From CAXBMB01 sp052078155 (GTDB lineage Bacteria; Pseudomonadota; Alphaproteobacteria; Kiloniellales; DSM-21159), in assembly GCA_052078155.1 (NCBI GenBank), contig JBQJBP010000001.1, positions 310,001 to 374,000 of the forward strand: a stretch of DNA of 64,000 nt, written 5' to 3'. This document shows, piece after piece, positions 51,339 through 59,822 of this stretch. The position numbers and the translations under genes were made by a program. Position 1 is the first letter of the stretch; each line of letters opens with the position of its first letter. Under the pieces are notes generated by a model. That model was not told the origin of the DNA. It ran no database searches and worked only from the letters and a program-made list of their open reading frames with translations.

Positions 51339-53585
51339 ATGGCACCTCAGGTTCCTGCCAATACCGGTGATGTTCGCGATGTCCGCCTGATTGAGGCCTT
51401 GAGCGAGCGTTATCTTTCTTATGCGCTTTCCACCATCATGTCGCGGTCTCTGCCGGATGTGCGCGACGGCTTGAAACCGGTTCACCGCCGCCTGCTTTAT
51501 GCCATGCGGCAGTTGCGGCTGGACCCCAACTCCGGGTTCAAGAAATCGGCGCGTGTGGTGGGGGACGTCATTGGTAAGTACCACCCCCATGGTGACCAAT
51601 CGATTTATGATGCGCTGGTGCGCCTGGCTCAGGATTTTTCCCTGCGTTACCCCCTGATTGACGGCCAGGGCAACTTCGGCAACGTGGACGGCGATAACGC
51701 AGCGGCCATGCGGTACACCGAAGCCCGCCTGACCGAAACAGCCAGTCGCCTGCTGGCAGGCATCGACGAAGATGCGGTGGATTTCCGGCCGACCTACGAC
51801 GGGGAAGCTGAAGAACCGGTGGTTATGCCGGCGGCCTTTCCCAATCTGCTGGCCAATGGCTCCCAGGGCATTGCCGTGGGCATGGCGACCTCCATTCCAC
51901 CTCACAACGTGGCAGAACTCTGTGACGCGCTGATCCACCTGATCAAAAGCCCCAATGCCGGTTTTGACAAACTGGTGGAACTGGTGCCTGGCCCGGATTT
52001 CCCGACCGGTGGCGTGATGGTGGAATCCCGTGAAAGTGTGATGGAATCCTATCGCACAGGCCGCGGGGCCTTCCGGCTGCGCGCCCGCTGGGAAAAGGAA
52101 GAACTAAAGGGCGGCACCTATCAGATCGTCGTCACGGAAATTCCTTTCCAGGTCCAGAAGTCTCGCCTGATTGAGAAGATTGCCGAGCTGTTGAGCGCCC
52201 GCAAGCTGACTTTCCTGGGCGATGTTCGCGATGAGTCAGCAGCGGATGTGCGTCTGGTTCTGGAACCCAAGAGCCGGAATGTCGATCCGGTCGTTCTGAT
52301 GGAAAGCCTGTTCCGTCTGACGGACCTGGAAGTCAAAGCCTCGCTGAATCTCAATGTCCTGGATGCAGATCACACCCCCAAGGTGATGAATCTGCGCGAA
52401 GCCCTTCAGGCTTTCCTGGATCATCGCCAGGAAGTGCTGCTGCGGCGCACCAACTACCGACTGGGCAAGATCGCCCACCGGCTGGAGGTCCTGGCTGGTT
52501 ACCTGATCGTCTTCCTCAATCTGGATGAAGTCATCCGCATCATCCGCTTTGAGGATGATCCCAAGGGTCAGTTGATCAAAACCTTTGAGCTGACCGAGGT
52601 ACAGGCTGAGGCCATTCTCAACATGCGCCTGCGCGCCTTGCGCAAGCTGGAAGAGATGGAGCTGCGCCGAGAGTATGATGAGCTGCTGGCCGAGCAGAGC
52701 GACCTGCAGGATCTGCTGGCGGATGAAGATCGCCAGAAAAAGGTCATCACCGCGGAAATGCGGGAATTGAAGAAGGCCTATGGCAAAGATACCGAGCTGG
52801 GCGCCCGACGCACTGAGATCGGGGACGCTCCGCAGGCCATTGATATCCCGCTGGAAGCAACGGTAGAGCGCGAGCCCATCACCATCCTGCTGTCCCAGAA
52901 GGGCTGGGTGAGGGCCATGAAAGGCCACCATGAGGACCTGTCCGACGCCAAGTACAAAGAAGGCGATGCGGGTCGCTTTATCCTTTCCGCCTACACCACC
53001 GACAAACTGCTGCTTCTGGGCTCCGGCGGTCGCATCTATACCCTGGGGGCTGATCGTCTGCCGGGAGGCAGGGGCTTTGGAGAACCGCTGCGCCTGATCG
53101 TTGATCTGCCCAACGAGCAGGACATTGTTGAAATTCTGGTTCATCGCCCGGACGGGCGCCTGCTGCTGGCGTCCAGTGACGGCCGTGGGTTCCAGATCGC
53201 AGAAAAAGATGTCCTGGCCCAGAAGAAAAACGGCCGACAGGTCCTGAACCTGGCCGAAGGGGCCCGGGCGTTGGTCTGTAAACCCATTGCCGAGGGGGAT
53301 GATTACATCGCCGTCATCGGGGAAAACCGCCGTTTGCTGGTGTATCCCCTGTCTGAACTGCCGGAAATGGGGCGGGGCCGGGGTGTCATGCTGCAACGTT
53401 ACCGCGACGGTGGCCTGTCTGACATCAAGACCTTCCAGTTGGAAAAAGGCCTTTCCTGGTCTGCCGGACCCGGGGGACGGGTGCGCACGGAAACCACCCT
53501 GACCGAATGGCAGGGCAAACGGGCGCAGGCCGGCCGTTTACCGCCGGTTGGCTTCCCCAGAAGCAACAAGTTTGGCGAGGTTTAA
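51339..53585 (+). CDS. parC: DNA topoisomerase IV subunit A
   Basis: A 748-residue ParC, the normal length. The catalytic tyrosine is in AAMRYTEARLT; the winged-helix region contains SRSLPDVRDGLKPVHRRLLYAM and GKYHPHGDQSIYDALVRLAQDF. At the positions of E. coli Ser80 and Glu84 it has Gln87 and Asp91. The beta-pinwheel C-terminal domain carries VLLSQKGWVRAMKGHHED-like blades. With ParE it decatenates daughter chromosomes. It has a good terminator downstream. Confidence 0.95.
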   Translation: MAPQVPANTGDVRDVRLIEALSERYLSYALSTIMSRSLPDVRDGLKPVHRRLLYAMRQLRLDPNSGFKKSARVVGDVIGKYHPHGDQSIYDALVRLAQDFSLRYPLIDGQGNFGNVDGDNAAAMRYTEARLTETASRLLAGIDEDAVDFRPTYDGEAEEPVVMPAAFPNLLANGSQGIAVGMATSIPPHNVAELCDALIHLIKSPNAGFDKLVELVPGPDFPTGGVMVESRESVMESYRTGRGAFRLRARWEKEELKGGTYQIVVTEIPFQVQKSRLIEKIAELLSARKLTFLGDVRDESAADVRLVLEPKSRNVDPVVLMESLFRLTDLEVKASLNLNVLDADHTPKVMNLREALQAFLDHRQEVLLRRTNYRLGKIAHRLEVLAGYLIVFLNLDEVIRIIRFEDDPKGQLIKTFELTEVQAEAILNMRLRALRKLEEMELRREYDELLAEQSDLQDLLADEDRQKKVITAEMRELKKAYGKDTELGARRTEIGDAPQAIDIPLEATVEREPITILLSQKGWVRAMKGHHEDLSDAKYKEGDAGRFILSAYTTDKLLLLGSGGRIYTLGADRLPGGRGFGEPLRLIVDLPNEQDIVEILVHRPDGRLLLASSDGRGFQIAEKDVLAQKKNGRQVLNLAEGARALVCKPIAEGDDYIAVIGENRRLLVYPLSELPEMGRGRGVMLQRYRDGGLSDIKTFQLEKGLSWSAGPGGRVRTETTLTEWQGKRAQAGRLPPVGFPRSNKFGEV

Positions 53586-53628
53586 CCCGCCGTGCGTCAG
53601 AAGCTTATCACCAGTACATGACAGACGA

Positions 53629-53660
53629 GGGGCGGACAGATGATCCGCCCCTTTCTTTTT
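53629..53660 (+). terminator. Terminator after parC
   Basis: GGGGCGGA and TCCGCCCC form a perfect 8-pair stem with a seven-base loop, then TTTCTTTTT. It lies just upstream of the MOSC gene, whose ribosome-binding site follows it. Confidence 0.9.
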
Positions 53661-53675
53661 GAGAAAGAGGAAGAC

Positions 53676-54221
53676 ATGACAGTTTCTGTGGTTGCCGTTC
53701 AACTCTCAAGCCACCACGTTTTCTCCAAGCAACCGGTCGAGGAAATCACGCTCATCACCGGACAGGGGGTGGCCGGAGACTGCCATGCCGGTGTGACGGT
53801 CAAGCACCGCTCCCGCGTGGCAAAAGACCCCAGTCAGCCCAATCTGCGACAGGTGCACCTCATCCATCAGGAGCTGTTGGATGAGGTGGCCGGCAAAGGC
53901 TTTGCTGTGGCCCCTGGGGACCTGGGGGAGAATGTGACCCTTCAGGGCCTGGACCTGCTGGCTTTGCCGCAGGGCACCCGGCTGCGCTTTGCTGGCTCGG
54001 ACGCTGAGGTCGAGATCACCGGCCTGCGCAACCCCTGCAAGCAAATCAACGCCTTTCAGGATGGGCTGCTGAATGAGCTGCTGGGCCGTGCCGATGATGG
54101 CAGTCTGATCCGCAAAGGCGGGGTGATGTCGATCGTACTGGCTGGAGGGCCAATCCGACCGGGTATGTCTGTGGAGGTTCTTTTGCCGGCAGAGCCCCAC
54201 AAGAGCCTGGAACCTGTCTGA
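53676..54221 (+). CDS. MOSC-domain protein
   Basis: A 181-residue MOSC-domain protein. It has GDCHAGVTVKHRSRVAKD, the conserved early loop, NLRQVHLIHQELLDEV, the family's PGDLGENVTLQGLDLLALPQGTRL (G-x-x-G-E-N) and ITGLRNPCKQINAFQDGL, where the Cys after N-P is the conserved residue that in related proteins handles sulfur or a molybdenum cofactor. It stops with KGGVMSIVLAGG. Stand-alone MOSC proteins are thought to bind or transfer molybdenum cofactor or its sulfur; some reduce N-hydroxylated bases. The specific role is unknown. The short upstream frame is part of the parC terminator, so ATG 53676 with AGAGGAAG is the start. Confidence 0.85.
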   Translation: MTVSVVAVQLSSHHVFSKQPVEEITLITGQGVAGDCHAGVTVKHRSRVAKDPSQPNLRQVHLIHQELLDEVAGKGFAVAPGDLGENVTLQGLDLLALPQGTRLRFAGSDAEVEITGLRNPCKQINAFQDGLLNELLGRADDGSLIRKGGVMSIVLAGGPIRPGMSVEVLLPAEPHKSLEPV

Positions 54222-54250
54222 CTGCTTTCCGTTTGCCGGAAACAACAAAT

Positions 54251-54285
54251 AGGCCCGCAGCGGAAAACTGCGGGCCTTTCTTTTG
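54251..54285. terminator. Terminator between the MOSC gene and dctM
   Basis: AGGCCCGCAG and CTGCGGGCCT form a perfect 10-pair stem with a seven-base loop, followed by TTCTTTT on the plus strand and a moderately T-rich run on the minus strand. It probably ends both convergent genes. Confidence 0.9.
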
Positions 54286-54304
54286 TCGATCTTGATCGGC
54301 TGCC

Positions 54305-55885
54305 TTATGGCCCGAAGATCACCTCCGGCAGCCAGGTGGCCAGTTCCGGCACGTACGCCAGGATAATCAGGGCCAGGATCTGGATCAGCACAAAGGGAAT
54401 CACGCCGCGATAGATCTGCATGGTCTGAATGGTGACCGGGGCCACCCCCCGCAGATAAAAGAGCGCGAAGCCAAAGGGCGGGGTCAGGAAGGAAGTCTGC
54501 AGGTTCATGGCAATCATGATGCCCAGCCAAACCGGATCCACGCCCAGCTTGAACAGGACAGGAGCCACCAGCGGAACCACCACGAAGGTGATTTCGATGA
54601 AGTCCAGGAAGAAGCCCAGCAGGAACATGATCACCATGACGATGATGATCGCGCCCCAGACGCCGCCCGGCATGCCTGTCAGCAGATGGTGGATGGTTTC
54701 TTCCCCACCCAGACCGCGGAAAGTCAGGCTGAAGAGAGCGGCACCGATCAGGATCACAAAGACCATGGAGGAGACCTGCGCGGTGGACAGCACCACGTCG
54801 TGCAGGATTTTGTGTTCCCAGACCCGTTTCAGGGAGATCAGGATGCCCCACAGCACCCCGGCTGTCAGCAGACCAGCCAGAGCAATGCCGAACATGTCCT
54901 TGGTGGGGATTTCCGTGCGGGTGACACGCAGGTCCATGAGAGAGGTCAGTACCAGAACGGCAATCAGGCAGAACGCCGCCAGATAGATGGACCAGCCGTG
55001 CTTTTCATCCAGACGCAGACCGGCCAGCATGATGGCACCAACAGCGCCCACACCAGCGGCTTCTGTCGGGCTGGCGATCCCGGCCAGGATTGATCCCAGC
55101 ACGGCGATGATCAGAACGACCGGCGGCAGCAGGGCATGAATGGCACTCGCAAAGATCTCTTTGTTGCTCATGCCGGAGCGGGCCGCATCTTCCGGCAGGG
55201 CCGGGGAGGCGCTTGGCCGGATCATGGCCACCAGGACCTGATAGAGAATGTACATGCCCACCAGCATCAGCCCGGGCAGCATGGCACCGGCAAAGAGATC
55301 ACCGACGGAGATGGTTTTGGGAGAGAAGATCCCCATTTCCAGCTGGGATTTCTGGAAGGCGGCGGAGATCACGTCCCCCAGAAGCACCAGAACGATGGAA
55401 GGCGGAATAATCTGCCCCAGGGTTCCGGCGGCGCAGATGGTGCCGCAGGCCAGTTTGGGGTCGTAACCATAGCGCAGCATGGTCGGCAGGCTGAGCAGGC
55501 CCATGGTCACCACGGTGGCCCCGACAATCCCTGTGGAGGCCGCCAGCAGCATGCCCACAATGGACACGGAGATGCCGAGGCCCCCGCGCAGGGTCCCGAA
55601 GAGACGCCCCATGTTCTCCAGCAGTTCTTCCGCAACCTTGGAGCGTTCCAGCATCACGCCCATGAAGACAAACAAAGGCACCGCAATCAGCACCTCGTTT
55701 GTCATGGTGCCGAAAATGCGCTGTGGCATGGCGCCAAAGAAGGTTTGAGGTTCGAAGATCCCCATGGCCCAGCCGATGAGGCCGAACAGCAGGCCGATAC
55801 CGGCCAGTGAGAAAGCCACGGGAAAACCCATAAGCAGGACCACACAGGCCACTGCAAACATGGTCAGATCAAGTATTTCAGCCAT
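54305..55885 (-). CDS. dctM: TRAP transporter large permease (DctM-type)
   Basis: A 526-residue membrane protein with about 13-14 hydrophobic segments, the usual TRAP large-subunit topology. It starts EILDLTMFAVACVVLLMGFP and has GIVGATVVTMGLLSLPTMLRYGYD and LGQIIPPSIVLVLLGDVIS, the conserved P-P-S element of the sodium-binding site, and FFLDFIEITFVVVPLVAPVL and TPPFGFALFYLRG near the end. The length and form match the large subunits that pair with TakP-type binding proteins (often labelled mannitol/chloroaromatic type). It moves the ligand delivered by DctP into the cell with sodium. It begins three bases after dctQ. Confidence 0.9.
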   Translation of the reverse strand: MAEILDLTMFAVACVVLLMGFPVAFSLAGIGLLFGLIGWAMGIFEPQTFFGAMPQRIFGTMTNEVLIAVPLFVFMGVMLERSKVAEELLENMGRLFGTLRGGLGISVSIVGMLLAASTGIVGATVVTMGLLSLPTMLRYGYDPKLACGTICAAGTLGQIIPPSIVLVLLGDVISAAFQKSQLEMGIFSPKTISVGDLFAGAMLPGLMLVGMYILYQVLVAMIRPSASPALPEDAARSGMSNKEIFASAIHALLPPVVLIIAVLGSILAGIASPTEAAGVGAVGAIMLAGLRLDEKHGWSIYLAAFCLIAVLVLTSLMDLRVTRTEIPTKDMFGIALAGLLTAGVLWGILISLKRVWEHKILHDVVLSTAQVSSMVFVILIGAALFSLTFRGLGGEETIHHLLTGMPGGVWGAIIIVMVIMFLLGFFLDFIEITFVVVPLVAPVLFKLGVDPVWLGIMIAMNLQTSFLTPPFGFALFYLRGVAPVTIQTMQIYRGVIPFVLIQILALIILAYVPELATWLPEVIFGP

Positions 55886-55888
55886 GAG

Positions 55889-57106
55889 TTAGTGGCCCCC
55901 TTCAGTGGCGCTGCCCGCCGAGTCAATTTGTCCGGTCAAAACCCCGATAGATCGGAATGCCAGAGACAATCCCTGCAGAACCATGAGGAACGCAAAGATC
56001 AGGATGGCGGTTTTGAGGGCGAAGATGGCAGGAATGCCGCTGGTTTCGCGAGAGCCTTCCCAGGCTGCCCAGGAATTGCTGACATAAGGCAGGGAGTAGT
56101 ACCAGATCAGCAGCATCACCGGGATCAGCAGCAGGAAGACACCGATTGTGTCGATGATGGCTTTGCTGCGGTTGGAGGATTCCCGATAGAAAATGTCCAC
56201 CCGTACATGGCCGCCCATCAGCAGGGTATAGGCTGCTGCGATCATGAAGAGCAGGCCGTGGCTGTAGATCAGGGATTCCTGAACGAAGATGGAGCCAATG
56301 CCGAAGACATAGCGCATCAGGACCAGGGTGAACTGCACCACCACCATGAAAAGGGCCAGCCAGGCCACGTTGCGGCCGATGTTGTGGTTGAGACAGTCAA
56401 ACCAGTCGGCGGTGCGTTGCAGACCCAGCGCCGCAGGAATCAGCAGCAGTCCGCAGGCCAGGGCCAGCCAGCCACTGATGGTGACCATCCCCAGCATGTC
56501 CGTGCCGAGCCAGACGTGACCGGCCAGGAAAATCGCAAAGACCATGATGCCGCCCAGCGCAAAACTGCGGGGACTGTGTTTGCCGAGCAGGGAGCGGCCG
56601 AGGCTGAACAACAGGGTCAGGGGCGTCAGGACCACCAGGAGAGGGAAGAGGTAGTAGAAGTAGTTAGTCCAGAGTCCGCTGTCGGGCGCCGGTGCATTGG
56701 CCACGTCCGCCACTTTGTCATCGTACTGCTGGCGGGTTTTCTTGGCGCGCCGTTCTTTCCGGTCAGCGTTCTTTTCAGCTTTTTTGTCTTCGCTGTTGGC
56801 GTCAGCCTTTGCGCGGGCTTTCACGGCTGCCGCTTCGTCCTTTTCGACACGCTTTAGAAAACGTTCCAGGGACTTCTGCTGTTTTTCAACAGCTTCGTTG
56901 GCGGTTTCCAGAGCTGCATCGTAACGATGCCCAACTGCCGCTGTGGTTCCCAGCAGCAGATCAAATCCGTTCCAGTTTTCAGCTTCGCCCTGATCACTGG
57001 GCCAGGAAAACAGCGGCAGGAAGAAAAGCAGCAAGAGCACAACGGTCATGGCTAGTGACTTGAACCATGACCCTGCAGCCAGCTCGCTGTCCGGTTGAAA
57101 GGACAT
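55889..57106 (-). CDS. dctQ: TRAP transporter small permease with long N-terminal extension (DctQ-type)
   Basis: A 405-residue protein, about twice the normal DctQ length. The canonical four-helix DctQ core is the last 180 residues (from about 225), with NVAWLALFMVVVQFTLVLMRYVFGIGS, SHGLLFMIAAAYTLLMGGHVRVDIFY and LKTAILIFAFLMVLQGLSL. Before it are a first transmembrane helix (LAMTVVLLLLFFLPLFSW), a highly charged Lys/Glu/Ala/Arg stretch (about 55-140) that should form a coiled coil, and three more hydrophobic segments near 148-226. There is no internal start at the core boundary, so the extension is part of the protein. A terminator and a hairpin separate it from dctP. It is three bases upstream of dctM. 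Confidence 0.88.
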   Translation of the reverse strand: MSFQPDSELAAGSWFKSLAMTVVLLLLFFLPLFSWPSDQGEAENWNGFDLLLGTTAAVGHRYDAALETANEAVEKQQKSLERFLKRVEKDEAAAVKARAKADANSEDKKAEKNADRKERRAKKTRQQYDDKVADVANAPAPDSGLWTNYFYYLFPLLVVLTPLTLLFSLGRSLLGKHSPRSFALGGIMVFAIFLAGHVWLGTDMLGMVTISGWLALACGLLLIPAALGLQRTADWFDCLNHNIGRNVAWLALFMVVVQFTLVLMRYVFGIGSIFVQESLIYSHGLLFMIAAAYTLLMGGHVRVDIFYRESSNRSKAIIDTIGVFLLLIPVMLLIWYYSLPYVSNSWAAWEGSRETSGIPAIFALKTAILIFAFLMVLQGLSLAFRSIGVLTGQIDSAGSATEGGH

Positions 57107-57338
57107 TTCAACTCCCTAAGGTCTCTGACAGGTCCCGGACGTTTGCTTCAAAACGCCTGAAACCTGACGGTTGCTGTAAGGGACGGAGCGTAAGCCGACA
57201 GGCAGATAAGTGGCCGCATCTCATCCCTGATTGAATTGGTTGTTCGAGGCTTCATCCAGCAGGGAAGAAGAATCGATTGTGACTTCTTTGGTCACCGCCT
57301 TTGTTGAGCGTCTGTATATAGAAAAAATCCGACAGGTC

Positions 57339-57375
57339 AAAAAAAGAGGCCCGGAAAGTGATCTTTCCGAGCCTC
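57339..57375 (-). terminator. Terminator/attenuator between dctP and dctQ
   Basis: On the minus strand GAGGCTCGGAAAG pairs with CTTTCCGGGCCTC (one mismatch) around an ATCA loop, followed by seven T. It ends most dctP transcripts and should leave a minority reading into dctQM, giving excess binding protein over permease. Confidence 0.88.
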
Positions 57376-57386
57376 ATTTTATCTCG

Positions 57387-57423
57387 TCATCCCCTGAATG
57401 ATACGGGCTGTATCACGGGATGA
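57387..57423 (-). promoter_or_regulatory. REP-like stem-loop just after the dctP stop codon
   Basis: TCATCCC (57387-57393) and GGGATGA (57417-57423) enclose a second stem TGATAC/GTATCA. It lies 16 bases after the dctP stop and before the terminator. Such a structure could protect the 3' end of the dctP message. The rest of the 57107-57438 gap shows no promoter that I can identify. Confidence 0.55.
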
Positions 57424-57438
57424 TCCTCTGCGTTGTGA

Positions 57439-58542
57439 TTAAACGTCGCTGAGGGCTTTGGTGCGCATTTCTGCGTAGCTGGTATCAGCCAGGGCGGTCC
57501 AGCCCATGGCTTTGGCCCGGAACTCCATGAAGGAGTCATAGGTGCGACCGGCGATGTCGGATTCAGCAGCCATGTCAGCCAGAACTTCTTCAGAAGCGGC
57601 AGCCAGGGCGTCATAGACGTCGTCGGAGAACTTACGCAGCTGGACGCCGTGTTCGTTCAGCAGTGTGTCCAGGGCATCAGAGTTGCGTGCGTTGAACTCA
57701 GCATAGCTGATGTCGTTCTCAGCGGCGCAGCAGGCGCTGACCAGAGCTTTGTCGGACTCGCTGAAGCTTTCCCACACATCTTTGTTGAAGGTGCATTCCA
57801 GCGTGGAGCCTGGCTCATGGAAACCGGGGTAGTAGTAGAACTTGGCGATACGGTAGAAGCCGAAGGCCAGATCGTTCCAGGGACCAACCCACTCAGTGGC
57901 GTCAATGGCGCCGGACTGCAGGGACGGGAAGATTTCACCGCCAGGCAGGGTCACAGCAGCTGCACCCACACGGCGCATGACTTCACCACCGGCACCAGGC
58001 ATACGGATCTTCAGACCTTTGAGGTCTTCCACGGAGTTGATTTCGTTGCGGAACCAACCACCCATCTGCACACCGGTGTTACCGGCTGCAAAGCTCTTCA
58101 GGTTGAACTGAGCGCCCAGTTCGTCCCACAGTTCCTGACCGCCACCGAAGTAGATCCAGGCGTCCTGCTCTGCTTTGGTCAGACCGAAAGGCACGGCAGT
58201 GAAGAAGTTGAAGGCTTTTTCTTTACCCTGCCAGTAGTAAGCGGCGGAGTGCATCAGATCGGCGGTGCCGGAAGACACGGCGTCAAAAGATTCGAAAGGC
58301 GGCACCAGTTCACCAGCGGCGAACAGTTTAACGGTGATCCGGCCGTCGGTTGCAGCAGTGATGCTGTCAGCCAGACGCTGAGCGCCGGTTCCCAGACCCG
58401 GGAAGTTTTTGGGCCAGGTGGTAACCATTTTCAGTTCACGCTTGTTCTGAGCGATCGCTGGAGCTGGCAAGGAACTGGCAGCAGCTGCAGCGGCAGCAAC
58501 ACCCGCTACACCGGTACCCTTAAGAAACTCACGACGTTTCAT
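57439..58542 (-). CDS. dctP: TRAP transporter substrate-binding protein (TakP-like)
   Basis: A 367-residue periplasmic binding protein with a Tat-type signal: MKRREFLKGTGVAG, a run of alanines, SSLPAPAIAQ, twin Arg followed by E-F-L. The mature protein has the TakP features WPKNFPGLGTGAQRLAD, FAAGELVPPFESFDAVSSGT, GGQELWDEL, NTGVQMGGWFRNEINSVEDL and SGAIDATEWVGPWND, including the Glu-Trp-Val-Gly site that in Rhodobacter TakP binds a sodium-chelated alpha-keto acid. The ligand is therefore probably a 2-oxo acid such as pyruvate or 2-oxobutyrate. GGGAG lies eight bases before the ATG. It is the first gene of the dctPQM unit and is followed by a hairpin and a terminator. Confidence 0.9.
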   Translation of the reverse strand: MKRREFLKGTGVAGVAAAAAAASSLPAPAIAQNKRELKMVTTWPKNFPGLGTGAQRLADSITAATDGRITVKLFAAGELVPPFESFDAVSSGTADLMHSAAYYWQGKEKAFNFFTAVPFGLTKAEQDAWIYFGGGQELWDELGAQFNLKSFAAGNTGVQMGGWFRNEINSVEDLKGLKIRMPGAGGEVMRRVGAAAVTLPGGEIFPSLQSGAIDATEWVGPWNDLAFGFYRIAKFYYYPGFHEPGSTLECTFNKDVWESFSESDKALVSACCAAENDISYAEFNARNSDALDTLLNEHGVQLRKFSDDVYDALAAASEEVLADMAAESDIAGRTYDSFMEFRAKAMGWTALADTSYAEMRTKALSDV

Positions 58543-58695
58543 TGTAGTGTCTCCCTGAATGCGTCAAGATTGTTTCGTTGTTTGTTCACTAACTTATTTC
58601 TAAGCAAGCACTGCGGCGGACGATAAATGGGATGCCGGGATCTCGCAAGCAGTGAGGTGAAAGTTAATCGTGCTCTGCGAAATCATTCAATGATT

Positions 58696-59517
58696 CTAAT
58701 TGTTTAATTCTTTCCATCCTTTTGGTGTCAAACCTTCTAACGGTTGGAATCGTGCCTTGTATTCCATCTTTGCGGCACCGTTAATCCAGTATCCCAGGTA
58801 GAGATGCGGCAGCTTTTGCTGCGCCAGATGCGCCAGAATAGCCAGAACCAGATAGCTGCCCAGACTGCGTTCCGGGGTCTGGGTATCAAAGTAGCTGTAA
58901 ACGGCTGAGGCGCCATCATCCAGCCAGTCCACCAGGCAGACGGCTTTCAGGTGAGCCTGGGGATCCCGGAACTCAACGAAGCTGGTCTCCACATGGCTGT
59001 CTTCGACCATGGCCCGATATTCATCTGCGCCCATCTCGGCCATTTCGCCATCATGGTGGCGGCTTTGAACGTAATCCTCAAAGAGAGAGAAATGCTCGAC
59101 GCTGAAGACAGCCGGTCGGATCTGCAGGGTCAGGTCCCGGTTTTTGTTGATTACGCGGCGATGGGATTTTCCTGGTTTGAAGTCGAGTGCCCGGACCCGC
59201 ACGGGCACACAGGCCTGACAGTCGCTGCAGGCCGGCCGGTAAGCAAAGTGGTGACTGCGACGGAACCCCCCGCGACTGAGGGTGTTGTAGCGTGCGGTTG
59301 CCAGGGGTCCGCGCAGGTCCGTGATGATTTTGGATTCGGCTCTGTTGGGCAAGTAGGGGCAGGCCATTTCCGGCATCTGGTAATAGGCCTGTAAGGGACC
59401 GAGCACCTGGTGCTTCCTGTTGCGGTCAAGAGACAGATCCCGCGATCCAGCCTGGCCGTCACGGGCAGCATCATCTTTGGGGCCGGTGCCCTCAGGAAGG
59501 CGAGAGGGATTGTCCAT
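58696..59517 (-). CDS. bpt: Aspartate/glutamate leucyltransferase
   Basis: A 273-residue protein of the bacterial Bpt/Ate1 family. It has the N-terminal Cys region MACPYLPNRAESKIITDL, RGGFRRSHHFAYRPACSDCQACVPVRV (the conserved C-x-x-C-x-x-C), and the GNAT-like core with YSYFDTQTPERSLGSYLVLAIL and LYLGYWINGAAKMEYKARFQP. It transfers leucine from leucyl-tRNA to N-terminal Asp or Glu, making proteins substrates of ClpAP through the N-end rule. The first 35 residues are a non-conserved polar lead. Monocistronic between dctP and a repeat copy. A shorter start near MEMACPY is possible but less supported. Confidence 0.93.
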   Translation of the reverse strand: MDNPSRLPEGTGPKDDAARDGQAGSRDLSLDRNRKHQVLGPLQAYYQMPEMACPYLPNRAESKIITDLRGPLATARYNTLSRGGFRRSHHFAYRPACSDCQACVPVRVRALDFKPGKSHRRVINKNRDLTLQIRPAVFSVEHFSLFEDYVQSRHHDGEMAEMGADEYRAMVEDSHVETSFVEFRDPQAHLKAVCLVDWLDDGASAVYSYFDTQTPERSLGSYLVLAILAHLAQQKLPHLYLGYWINGAAKMEYKARFQPLEGLTPKGWKELNN

Positions 59518-59724
59518 GGGTGCCTAAAACTCTGACCAGACAGTGGCAGGGACGATCATTGTCGAACAGAGCTGCCTTCAGGTCCAGCCGTCTTGCACTG
59601 ATCCTGATTTAGGTCCTGGCCTGGGCTCAGAGCCTGCCTGCTGTTTTCACTGAGGATATTGAAGCTCTGGGGCTGGAGAGACCAGCAGGCACCCCATCAT
59701 TCTCTACAGGGTCATCAGTGATGG

Positions 59725-59822
59725 CACTTGAAACGAATAGTCTCTTTTCAAGAGGTTAGGGGGATGATTCACGGTTTAGTTTCAAGCGCAAGGCGCAACT
59801 AACTAAACCGGTCATGCTCTAA
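59725..59822 (+). repeat. Dispersed intergenic repeat copy D, supplying a stop codon
   Basis: CTCTTTTCAAGAGG, GGATGATTCACGG, TTTCAAGCGCAAGGCGCAA, CTAAACCGGTCATGCTCTAA. CGGTTTAGTT (59772-59781) and AACTAAACCG (59801-59810) are perfect 10-base inverted arms, which shows module 2 to be a hairpin. The CTA at 59819-59821, read in reverse as TAG, is the stop codon of the RDD gene. The 59518-59724 part of the gap has nothing recognisable. Confidence 0.8.

Noticed and set aside
55136..55810. Long His/Gly/Asp-rich plus-strand frame opposite dctM
   Set aside because: Composition is that of a complement of a membrane protein gene (Leu and Ile codons reversed); no ribosome-binding site. The frames opposite dctP (57649-58626) and dctQ were rejected likewise.
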